Shown piece by piece: positions 1-5,573 of a stretch of 5,573 nucleotides of DNA. The position numbers and the translations under genes are program-made. The stretch's first letter is position 1; the number at the start of each line of letters is the position of its first letter. Below the pieces are notes generated by a model. That model did no database searches and was not told where the DNA came from. It saw only the letters and a program-made list of their open reading frames with translations. The stretch is taken from positions 1-5,573 of the forward strand of contig JBILMS010000116.1 of the NCBI GenBank assembly GCA_044375415.1, written 5' to 3'. This DNA comes from JAWXBG01 sp044375415 (lineage in GTDB: Bacteria > Bacteroidota > Bacteroidia > Flavobacteriales_D > Sanyastnellaceae).

Positions 1-281
1 AGTGTATCATCGATGTGCAAAATCTGTCCGGCAAAAGAACCGCCATGATTACCAAGCGGAAGGCCTGTATGATGTGAAGGATCACTTGACGGATGATCGT
101 TATTGAAGTAGTGAAGTCGAATGAATTCTAGGACATCTAAATCACCGCTCGCTTCTTTGTAATGTTTATCATAGTGCTCGAGCATATTCGGCAATAAGCA
201 AAGCTCCGCAATCATGCCACCCTTGAATATTCCCAAGGTGGCAATTTGAATAACGATCAGATAGATAGCGGCTTGTTTCAC
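1..281 (-). CDS. Small His-rich exported/membrane protein of unknown function (partial, C-terminus outside window)
   Basis: The reading frame is open from a GTG at 281-279 to the left window edge (93 codons plus two bases), so the C-terminus is missing. The N-terminus, MKQAAIYLIVIQIATLGIF, is a hydrophobic segment fitting a signal peptide or single membrane anchor. It is followed by a short conserved-looking stretch (about residues 26-36, ELCLLPNMLEHYDKH) and then by a polar tail rich in His, Asp, Ser and Gly (HPSSDPSHH near residue 70). From memory, this resembles short Bacteroidota proteins with an LLKLPxLxEHYxEH-like motif, often annotated hypothetical and sometimes found near metal-efflux genes. 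I cannot confirm that, and no function is assigned. The frame is closed upstream by TAG at 299-297. TTG at 290-288 is the only other upstream start, and ATG at 215-213 would remove the hydrophobic segment. GTG is preferred for that reason and because a promoter sits immediately before it. Confidence 0.72.
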   Translation of the reverse strand, partial: MKQAAIYLIVIQIATLGIFKGGMIAELCLLPNMLEHYDKHYKEASGDLDVLEFIRLHYFNNDHPSSDPSHHTGLPLGNHGGSFAGQILHIDDT

Positions 282-287
282 GAGGCA

Positions 288-318
288 CAAAGATAGCTAT
301 TTTCCTGAATATGAGCAA
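288..318 (-). promoter_or_regulatory. Bacteroidetes-type sigma-A promoter (-33 TTG, -7 TATCTTTG) for the small left-hand gene
   Basis: Read on the minus strand, TTG at 318-316 is followed after a 20-bp spacer by TATCTTTG at 295-288. That is a perfect match to the known Bacteroidetes -7 consensus TAnnTTTG, with the usual spacing to the -33 TTG. Only 6 nt separate the box from the GTG start at 281, so transcription would begin at or within a few bases of the start codon, giving an essentially leaderless mRNA. The motif is seen directly; its activity is inferred. Confidence 0.6.
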
Positions 319-351
319 TTTTGGGGGCGCTTTTCGATCAGATAAGCTCCG

Positions 352-393
352 AACGGGGAAAAATGTACACTGAACGGGAATGAAAGTTAACTG
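352..393. repeat. Two tandem degenerate 21-bp repeats, possible IS21-like transposon-end remnant
   Basis: Bases 352-372 and 373-393 are adjacent 21-bp units identical at 15 of 21 positions. Both begin AACGGG and end with ACTG. Flanking them, AGATAAGCTC (340-349) and AGATTAGCTC (397-406) form a second degenerate direct pair. IS21-family elements are known for multiple roughly 20-bp repeats at their ends, and this layout resembles one. No transposase or helper ATPase gene is present here, so it would be a solo end or relic. The repeats are seen; the IS21 link is inferred and uncertain. Confidence 0.45.
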
Positions 394-403
394 AGGAGAT
401 TAG

Positions 404-443
404 CTCAACGTATCGCGACTTCAACTTATCTGAAGACGTTGAG
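404..443. repeat. Bulged inverted repeat (13-bp stem, 7-nt loop)
   Basis: CTCAACGT (404-411) pairs perfectly with ACGTTGAG (436-443). Just inside, CTTCA (419-423) pairs with TGAAG (431-435) around the 7-nt loop ACTTATC. The right arm is continuous while the left arm carries a 7-nt bulge (412-418, containing the palindrome TCGCGA). There is no T run on either side, so it is unlikely to be an intrinsic terminator. It could be a relic of a mobile-element end, a protein-binding site or an RNA structure. Confidence 0.5.
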
Positions 444-639
444 GCAACAAGCCTATTTCCAAATGGGCGAAAATCAATTATTCCTCTTTATTCTTCAATG
501 CCATAAGCAACTGATATGCCCCTTTCTTACAACTCCAAAATGGAAGTAGTCTGATTAGACATGACGAGACAATTAAATGAGAAGGATCGCAGACGTCCTG
601 AATCGGATTTAATTAATCACCCAACCACTCAAATAAGCC

Positions 640-1272
640 TCAACGCTTCAAAAACTCGATGGCTTTGTTTCGACTATTTACTTGTAATTTTTCGTAGATA
701 TTCTTCAAATGACTTTTTATGGTCTCCTGACTGACAAAAAGGTTTCCGGCGATTTCTTTATTTCGAAATCCTTGGGCGAGCAGCTCCAGAACTTCCCTTT
801 CCCGCATGGAAAGCTTCTGGAGTTCAATTCGATTTTGCTGCTCACGCGCATTAAAAGAACTTACGACCAACCGCGCTACCATGGCGCTCATTGGGGATCC
901 ACCGGAATGAATCTCATGAATAGCATCGAACAGTTTAGTGCTTGTGGTTGATTTGAGTATATATCCGGTAGCTCCTGCACAAAGCGCTTCATAGATATGT
1001 TGATGATCTTCAAAAACAGTACAAATCAAAAATTGTATTTCGGGTCGAACTCGTTTCGTTAATGCAATACATTCAATACCATTGGTGCCCGGCATATTAA
1101 TATCCATGAGGACCACATCAGGATGATAGTCCTTGATGTTCTCCATAAATACATCGCCATTCTCGAAACTATGAAGAAGAAAGAACTCGTGTGGTTGACT
1201 GCGAATCATTTCGGAGAGTTCTTCGCGAATCTCCTTCCTATCTTCAACTATAATGACGCTAATATTTTTCAT
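640..1272 (-). CDS. NarL/FixJ-family response regulator (receiver + LuxR-type HTH)
   Basis: This 210-residue protein has the standard size and order for the NarL/FixJ family. The N-terminal receiver domain (about residues 4-120) has the acidic pair Glu10/Asp11, phospho-acceptor Asp57 in LMDINMPGTNG, switch Thr85, Tyr104 and Lys107 in GYILKS. The C-terminal LuxR-type HTH (about 150-208) carries the hallmark LSMREREVLELLAQG (154-168), NKEIA (171-175) and the recognition-helix segment VSQETIKSHLKNIYEKL (180-196). It should act in the cytoplasm as a phosphorylation-dependent DNA-binding regulator. It lies 66 bp downstream of the histidine kinase on the same strand, so it is almost certainly that kinase's partner and probably co-transcribed with it. 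The ATG at 1272 opens directly into the receiver beta-strand (MKNISVIIVED), which supports the start. No clear Shine-Dalgarno is seen, which is usual in Bacteroidota. A CTTGTTTA motif lies at 1296-1303, 23 bp upstream. Target genes are not known. Confidence 0.95.
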   Translation of the reverse strand: MKNISVIIVEDRKEIREELSEMIRSQPHEFFLLHSFENGDVFMENIKDYHPDVVLMDINMPGTNGIECIALTKRVRPEIQFLICTVFEDHQHIYEALCAGATGYILKSTTSTKLFDAIHEIHSGGSPMSAMVARLVVSSFNAREQQNRIELQKLSMREREVLELLAQGFRNKEIAGNLFVSQETIKSHLKNIYEKLQVNSRNKAIEFLKR

Positions 1273-1338
1273 CAGATTCTATCAAGTATGCAAATTAAAC
1301 AAGTTGTACCTATTTCTAGGGAGTGATATTCGGGGGAT
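1273..1338 (-). other. 66-bp spacer between kinase and regulator with a CTTGTTTAA motif
   Basis: The spacer contains CTTGTTTAA on the minus strand (1303-1295), the same 8-mer core found twice in the divergent region upstream of the kinase. A TTAATTTG sequence overlaps it (1298-1291). It differs from the -7 consensus TAnnTTTG at one position and has no TTG at the right distance, so an internal promoter for the regulator is possible but weak. No terminator hairpin is visible, which is consistent with read-through from the kinase gene. Confidence 0.4.
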
Positions 1339-4300
1339 TTAAAGAGGTCCTTCTACAGCGATAGACGAACCCTTACCTTGAGATGATTTCACCTCAAGAC
1401 GCGCACCCACCTTTTCTGCCCTTTCTCTCATTCCCTGTAGTCCATTTCCTCCAATGACGCGGCTAGATTGCGCCGCTATCTGCACGTCGAATCCAAGACC
1501 ATCGTCCAAAATAACTATAGTAAATCCGCTATCTGTAAACTCCATCCGAATCGTGATCACTTTCGGATTACCATGCTTAACCGAATTATTTATAGACTCC
1601 TTTATAATCAAAAACAAGTTTCGACGCAGCTCCGGAGTAAGTAGCATCTCATCATTGCTCACCGATTCAACAATGCTGTAAGAAATGTCGCTGTCCTCCA
1701 AAAATTCATCCACATAGTTTCTCACAAAAGCGATAAAACTAGAAACATTATCGTGTTTAGGGTTTACACTCCACACGATTTCTCCCAGACTTCGAGTGAG
1801 ATCCTGGGCACCAAAAATCACCTTCTCCATATTGCCCTTTACCGCATCGGGATCTTTGTCCATTTTTCTTAATGTAGACTGACCGCGCAACGAAATCAAG
1901 GTGAGTCCTGCGCCAATTTCATCATGAATATCATGAGAAATTCTGGCTCGCATGGCGTTCATCTCTCTCTCTTTTGCCAATTGTGTCATTCGCAACTTCA
2001 ATTTTTGATTTCTATAAAATGACGTCACCAAGTATACCGAGACAATACCCAAGACGATTAACAATATTCGAAACCAAGAAGTTTGATAATAAGCGGGAAT
2101 CACTTTCAACGTAATTTTCTTACCTCCCCTACGGTCGGTGTTTGTCTCATCCCACGCCTCTATGAACAAGGTGTAGTCGCCAGGTGGAATTCCGGCGTAA
2201 TTGATCAACCTCGAACTACCTGCTTCAATCCAATCGGCATCCATGCCCTCCAATTTGTAACGATAACGAATTTGATGTGCATGAAAATAATCCAGTGCGG
2301 CATAACTGACTGAAAACGCATTTTGATGGTGCGACATAGTAATGATAGAATCCACGTTTAACTCACGTTGGTTCCCTACGATTTGAATCCGGTTGACGTG
2401 CAATGTTAAGTTCAACGGAAGATCAAAATTGTTTTCTACATCAACGAATACCTGCGGGTAATCCGCGTACACCTGATCAAATGATTCCAAATAAGTAATT
2501 CTGTTCACAACATTATTGAACAATCCTTCTCTCGGGCCATAGTTCACCACCTCTCCCGTATGCAAAACCTTGTATATGCCGTTTCTTCCCCCTAACCACA
2601 AATTTCCTCTGTTATCAGGAGAGGCCGTAAAAACATAGGCATCATGAAGTCCTTGCCTGCCGTCGATAAAGCCTATAGTCTCTCTCCAATTTTCCGTGGT
2701 GTAAGGATTGAAACGCAAGAGACCATTCGACTGCGTTCCGAAAATGATCCATCCACCCGTAGTAGCTTCCAAGAGCGTTTGATTTACCCCTATGGACTCT
2801 GACTGATACATACCACCCAAATCAAATTCATCCCACTCCATTGTAGATAGATGCAAACAGTAAACCTTTTCTACAGGACTCAAATGAGGTCCGCTGAGCC
2901 AGAGATCATTCTCCTTCCGTGTCAATAAATGAAACGTAGAGGCTTGAGAGTGATCCAACTTTTCAATTGTCTTGGTATTCCTATGATACAGGTGAGCGCC
3001 CTCACTAAGTGTAGTAAAATAAATGTCATCTCCGATAACTTCGGCATCTATTAAATTATCGGCCTCGGCTATGAAAGCATTTAATTTACTGCATTCCTTA
3101 GACCAACTATTTATTGATATATCAAATACATCAAAACCTGCGGTATGCACAACCCAAATTTCATCCTGGAATCCTTTCACTTGATAAACGCCATTCGGGA
3201 CCAAAACTCCCGAAGGTAATGGAAAGCGCTCCAATCGTTTCGAACGAATATTCAAGCGAAAAAAATCCGCCACCTCCTTTTCTCGGTATGCTACTCCATA
3301 AAGCAAAGAGTCTCCCGAAGAACAAACATGGGAAATAGAGAAATCCAGCAGTTCCTTATAGTAATGAATGTACTGAGCGGCCGGATTGATTTTCAAAACA
3401 CCTTTACCCGTGGTTATCCATACGAATCCCTCGACATCTTTATACATTCGATTGCTCCATTCCAAAGCAGGTGCAGCCCCATACTCCGATCGACCATCCT
3501 CGTAATCGCAATAAGCCAAAAGTGTGTTGCGGTCGAAAGTAAACAATCCATGCTCGCAATATGCCATCACAAGATTGTCATCCGTAAAATAAAAATCTCG
3601 AATATGAGTAGGTTTCTCGATGGTTGGATCATCAAATATAAAATTCACGTGGGACCAAACGCGTGTACCCATGTGGAACTTCATCATGCCCAATGGTCGA
3701 ATGGAACACCACAAAATATCCGGATCATTCGTGTCCTGCAATACGACTGTATACTCATCCGTCGATCCAAATACCCTTTCATCGGGTCGATCAAAAAACG
3801 TGACATTATTCGTTAATATATCCACTCTAATAAGTGAATTTTCCGAGGTAGTGTAAAGAAAACTTCCGGCTGAATTCGTTGATATATCAATTTCTCCGAA
3901 AGCCAACACCCCGTTGAGTTCATCTCCGCTAATTTTATTTCCAATTAATCGATTGTCAAATTGAATTATACCAAATCGGGAGAGAGCCACGTAGACATAA
4001 CCATTGTCAGTCACCACTCTTTGAGCTCTCTTTGCAGCAATATCCTCTCCTTCTTCAGTTTGTTTGATTGCTGAAAAAAGGCTTCGCTCCTTGTTCAAAA
4101 TACAAACACCTCTGGAAGTTGCGATCCATAATCTTTGCTGATCGTCTTCCGCTATATCCCATACTGTGTTTGATGAAAGAGAGGTTTCATCGTCGGGAAT
4201 ATGACGAAAAGCTTTGAATTCATATCCATCATAACAAAACAAACCCGAACCACCTCCAAACCACATAAGCCCTTCCTGATCTCTGAAAACGCAAAGTAGG

Positions 4301-4431
4301 TTTTCATCCGGCAAGCCTTGCTCGTATCCTATAGTTTCAAATATATACTGCTGTGCTTTCAGCGATGAAAACATAGCAACTGAGCCTAGTATGCCAAGGA
4401 AAAACCGCAACGGAACTAAGAACTGGAACAT
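1339..4431 (-). CDS. Periplasmic-sensing histidine kinase: beta-propeller repeats, Y_Y_Y domain, TM helix, HisKA_3, HATPase_c
   Basis: The protein has 1030 residues, counted from the ATG at 4431. Residues 1-26 form a signal peptide (FLVPLRFFLGILGSVAMFSSLKA, cleaved near Ala26). Residues 27 to about 700 carry two-component-regulator propeller repeats; clear blades are at 39-75 (GLPDEN...GLMWFGGGSGLFCYDG), 85-119 (RLWIATSRGV), 324-352 (GFVWITTGKGV) and 597-637 (GNLWLGGRNGI). The length leaves room for two 7-bladed propellers. A Y_Y_Y domain follows (about 716-779), then one membrane helix (785-806), a charged linker (807-830) and a HisKA_3 dimerisation domain with phospho-acceptor His836 in SHDIHDEIGAGLT. 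The ATPase domain has its N box at Glu945/Asn949/His953, its D box DDGLGF at 976-981 and its G box GGNGLQGM at 994-1001. All catalytic motifs look intact. There is no fused receiver or AraC domain, so this is not a hybrid HTCS; it is paired with the separate NarL-type regulator. The frame extends to a TTG at 4479, but ATG 4431 gives a proper signal peptide and follows a -7 box. The ligand is unknown. Confidence 0.95.
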   Translation of the reverse strand: MFQFLVPLRFFLGILGSVAMFSSLKAQQYIFETIGYEQGLPDENLLCVFRDQEGLMWFGGGSGLFCYDGYEFKAFRHIPDDETSLSSNTVWDIAEDDQQRLWIATSRGVCILNKERSLFSAIKQTEEGEDIAAKRAQRVVTDNGYVYVALSRFGIIQFDNRLIGNKISGDELNGVLAFGEIDISTNSAGSFLYTTSENSLIRVDILTNNVTFFDRPDERVFGSTDEYTVVLQDTNDPDILWCSIRPLGMMKFHMGTRVWSHVNFIFDDPTIEKPTHIRDFYFTDDNLVMAYCEHGLFTFDRNTLLAYCDYEDGRSEYGAAPALEWSNRMYKDVEGFVWITTGKGVLKINPAAQYIHYYKELLDFSISHVCSSGDSLLYGVAYREKEVADFFRLNIRSKRLERFPLPSGVLVPNGVYQVKGFQDEIWVVHTAGFDVFDISINSWSKECSKLNAFIAEADNLIDAEVIGDDIYFTTLSEGAHLYHRNTKTIEKLDHSQASTFHLLTRKENDLWLSGPHLSPVEKVYCLHLSTMEWDEFDLGGMYQSESIGVNQTLLEATTGGWIIFGTQSNGLLRFNPYTTENWRETIGFIDGRQGLHDAYVFTASPDNRGNLWLGGRNGIYKVLHTGEVVNYGPREGLFNNVVNRITYLESFDQVYADYPQVFVDVENNFDLPLNLTLHVNRIQIVGNQRELNVDSIITMSHHQNAFSVSYAALDYFHAHQIRYRYKLEGMDADWIEAGSSRLINYAGIPPGDYTLFIEAWDETNTDRRGGKKITLKVIPAYYQTSWFRILLIVLGIVSVYLVTSFYRNQKLKLRMTQLAKEREMNAMRARISHDIHDEIGAGLTLISLRGQSTLRKMDKDPDAVKGNMEKVIFGAQDLTRSLGEIVWSVNPKHDNVSSFIAFVRNYVDEFLEDSDISYSIVESVSNDEMLLTPELRRNLFLIIKESINNSVKHGNPKVITIRMEFTDSGFTIVILDDGLGFDVQIAAQSSRVIGGNGLQGMRERAEKVGARLEVKSSQGKGSSIAVEGPL

Positions 4432-4562
4432 ATACAACAAATGTAATTCAGCCTTAAGAAAATAGCGAAAAATAAACAAGGGGGATTAGTGGGTGATTAA
4501 AACCCCTTAAACGCATAAACCTTGTTTAAAGCGACAACATTTGCACTCCAAAACAATTGAAT
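4432..4562. promoter_or_regulatory. Divergent intergenic region with candidate operator inverted repeat
   Basis: This 131-bp region separates the kinase ATG (minus strand) from the secreted-protein ATG (plus strand). It contains a perfect 9-bp inverted repeat, TAAACAAGG (4473-4481) and CCTTGTTTA (4520-4528), with centres 47 bp apart. It also contains a direct GATTA pair (4484-4488, 4495-4499) and the kinase -7 box. For the plus-strand gene the best -7 candidate is AACATTTG (4536-4543), one mismatch from TAnnTTTG and without a correctly spaced -33 TTG, so that promoter may be weak or activator-dependent. Binding by the adjacent regulator is inferred only. Confidence 0.45.
4438..4445 (-). promoter_or_regulatory. 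-7 box TACATTTG of the kinase-regulator operon
   Basis: TACATTTG on the minus strand (4445-4438) matches the Bacteroidetes -7 consensus TAnnTTTG perfectly and ends 6 nt before the ATG at 4431. The -33 element is poor: TCG rather than TTG lies at the 20-bp spacing (4468-4466). If used, the transcript would be leaderless or nearly so. It would also rule out the upstream TTG at 4479 as the translation start from this promoter. An activator could compensate for the weak -33 box. Confidence 0.5.
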
Positions 4563-5573
4563 ATGAAAAATCTTGCTGCCGCTATCGGTGTTCTCTTCTA
4601 TCTAACAGGTGCTACTCAAATGATCGAGTGGCACAATCAATGGATCAACTCCAGTGCAGGATATTACCATTACGGAAATAACCAATATACAAAAGGGGCC
4701 TATACTACCCTTGCCCTCAATATTTTTTCCGGTAGTACTGATTTAGACCCAGGTCCTGCTTCATTATCAATAGGTGAAGGTGCACTCATAGAAACGATAA
4801 ATGACTCCGGAGGAATCTCCGAATGGATTCATATTCCGGGTAGTCTATCTGTAAATACTCTTGTGAGGGATGACGATCAAAACATCTATATGCTTGGTTC
4901 ACACGATGCATTTGTTGACCTTCAAGCAGGAGCCGGTGAATTCAACACTTCCTTTGCACAGGGTGTTTTTCTTGTCAAGTTAGATCCGTTGTATAACGTT
5001 ATCTGGATGCGCGAGTTTCCGGATATGGTAATCGGTGGATTTGATTTGCTAACCAATAACATTCAATATTCTCATCATCTTTCCTTGGATGCTTCCAATA
5101 ACATTTACATTACAGGTTCCTTCAAAGGAACCATTGACTTTGACCCCGGAGCTGGCGTTGTTAATCTGAGTAACTCCGGTCAAAACGAAGCCTTTTTGCT
5201 AAAACTTAATAGCTCGGGAAATTATCAATGGGTGATTTCGTATAATGGTTTTTCCTATTCGGAAGGAAATTATGTAACGGTCGACAGCTCCGGAAACCCA
5301 ATTATTATAGGAGCGTTTAACAGCCCTATAGATGTAGATCCGGGACCAGGTGTAACAATTCTTAACGCAAATGGAAGCGAACTGTTTGTATGCAAATACA
5401 GCCCTGCAGGAAGTTTGATTTGGGCTAAAGAAATTGGAACTCCTTCCGCGCCTTGCTCGGGTCATAAAATCGTTTGTGACCTTTCGGACAACATTGTCAT
5501 TCAAGGCACGTATTTAGGTCAAGTTGACGTAGATCCCGGAGCAGGCACTTACACCCTGAACTCAGGTAATAGC
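4563..5573 (+). CDS. Secreted propeller-like repeat protein with DxDPGxG motifs (partial, C-terminus outside window)
   Basis: The frame is open from ATG 4563 through the right edge (337 codons), so the C-terminus is missing. The start MKNLAAAIGVLFYLTGATQ looks like a signal peptide. The rest is built from units of about 65 residues following the scheme (F/L)xxKLxxxGxxxWxxxxG, then DxxxNxxxxGxxxxxxxDxDPGxG, then a short strand. The second half-motif is seen four times (residues 101-125, 174-198, 239-263, 304-328), and a first LDPGPA is at 61-66. The copies at Asp192, Asp257 and Asp322 are exactly 65 residues apart; the copy at 118-125 has degenerated to VDLQAGAG. The pattern resembles SBBP-type beta-propeller repeats common in large Bacteroidota surface proteins, which usually end in a type IX secretion sorting domain. 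That end lies outside the window and cannot be checked. The Asp/Gly-rich turns may bind calcium (inference). It is divergent from the two-component operon and may be regulated by it. No enzymatic domain is visible. Confidence 0.85.
   Translation, partial: MKNLAAAIGVLFYLTGATQMIEWHNQWINSSAGYYHYGNNQYTKGAYTTLALNIFSGSTDLDPGPASLSIGEGALIETINDSGGISEWIHIPGSLSVNTLVRDDDQNIYMLGSHDAFVDLQAGAGEFNTSFAQGVFLVKLDPLYNVIWMREFPDMVIGGFDLLTNNIQYSHHLSLDASNNIYITGSFKGTIDFDPGAGVVNLSNSGQNEAFLLKLNSSGNYQWVISYNGFSYSEGNYVTVDSSGNPIIIGAFNSPIDVDPGPGVTILNANGSELFVCKYSPAGSLIWAKEIGTPSAPCSGHKIVCDLSDNIVIQGTYLGQVDVDPGAGTYTLNSGNS

Larger units (their letters stand above)
282..639. other. Gene-poor intergenic region between the regulator and the small left-hand gene
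   Basis: These 358 bases contain no convincing protein gene on either strand. They hold the promoter of the left-hand gene (288-318), two tandem degenerate 21-bp repeats (352-393), a 9-bp inverted repeat TCAGATAAG/CTTATCTGA (338-346 and 425-433), a bulged hairpin (404-443), and a 45-codon open stretch on the minus strand (478-612) that could be a gene remnant. No classical intrinsic terminator (GC-rich stem followed by a T run) is visible after the response regulator stop at 640. Confidence 0.7.

Noticed and set aside
403..445. Integron attC-like site (GCTCAAC ... GTTGAGG)
   Set aside because: The outer boxes fit RYYYAAC and nearly GTTRRRY, but the span is about 43 bp (shorter than typical attC), the unpaired bases are on one side only, the last R-box base mismatches, and no integrase or cassette array is present.
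442..454. AGGC-AACAA-GCCT mini hairpin as operon terminator
   Set aside because: The stem is only 4 bp and no T tract follows on either strand; easily due to chance.
709..951. 80-codon plus-strand open frame inside the response regulator
   Set aside because: It is antisense to the HTH and linker of an unmistakable response regulator and shows no protein-family features.
3328..3816. 162-codon plus-strand open frame inside the kinase gene
   Set aside because: It is antisense to the propeller region of the kinase, has no recognisable domain, and the minus-strand frame is clearly the real gene.
1339..4431. Hybrid two-component system (HTCS) of the polysaccharide-utilisation type
   Set aside because: The N-terminal half matches that architecture, but the protein ends after the ATPase domain with no receiver or AraC-type HTH fused.
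4478..4508. AAGGGG/CCCCTT stem in the divergent region as a terminator
   Set aside because: It has only 6 bp around a 19-nt loop, no T run, and lies upstream of both genes, where a terminator is not expected.
5199..5504. 101-codon minus-strand open frame opposite the secreted protein
   Set aside because: It is antisense to a frame with regular 65-residue repeats; its composition looks like a shadow of the repeat codons.

Overview
The window looks like part of a Bacteroidota chromosome. The evidence is the architecture of the large sensor kinase (propeller repeats, a Y_Y_Y domain, then a HisKA_3-type kinase), the secreted protein with DxDPGxG repeats, the low-to-moderate GC content, the lack of clear Shine-Dalgarno sequences, and two TAnnTTTG promoter boxes of the Bacteroidetes sigma-A type. 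The species cannot be named from this sequence.

Layout, left to right. (a) 1-281, minus strand: the N-terminal 93 codons of a small His-rich exported or membrane-anchored protein of unknown function, cut by the window edge. A -33/-7 promoter lies directly upstream. (b) 282-639: 358 bases without a convincing gene. This stretch holds two tandem degenerate 21-bp repeats that resemble an IS21-type transposon end, a bulged hairpin, and a short open stretch that may be a gene remnant. (c) 640-1272 and 1339-4431, both minus strand: a two-component pair. The large periplasmic-sensing histidine kinase is upstream and a NarL/FixJ-type response regulator follows after 66 bp. (d) 4432-4562: a 131-bp divergent intergenic region. 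(e) 4563-5573, plus strand: the first 337 codons of a secreted protein with propeller-like repeats that runs off the right edge.

The likely logic is that the periplasmic propeller and Y_Y_Y region of the kinase senses a ligand or envelope state. The signal crosses one membrane helix to the cytoplasmic kinase, which phosphorylates Asp57 of the regulator, whose LuxR-type HTH then binds DNA. A candidate binding motif, CTTGTTTA, occurs three times by eye in the window, always in non-coding DNA beside these genes. Two copies form the arms of an inverted repeat between the kinase and the divergent secreted-protein gene, and one lies just upstream of the regulator. This suggests, but does not prove, that the system controls itself and the neighbouring secreted protein. 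Another notable pattern is that the kinase gene and the small left-hand gene each have a perfect TAnnTTTG box exactly 6 nt before the start codon, as expected for leaderless mRNAs.
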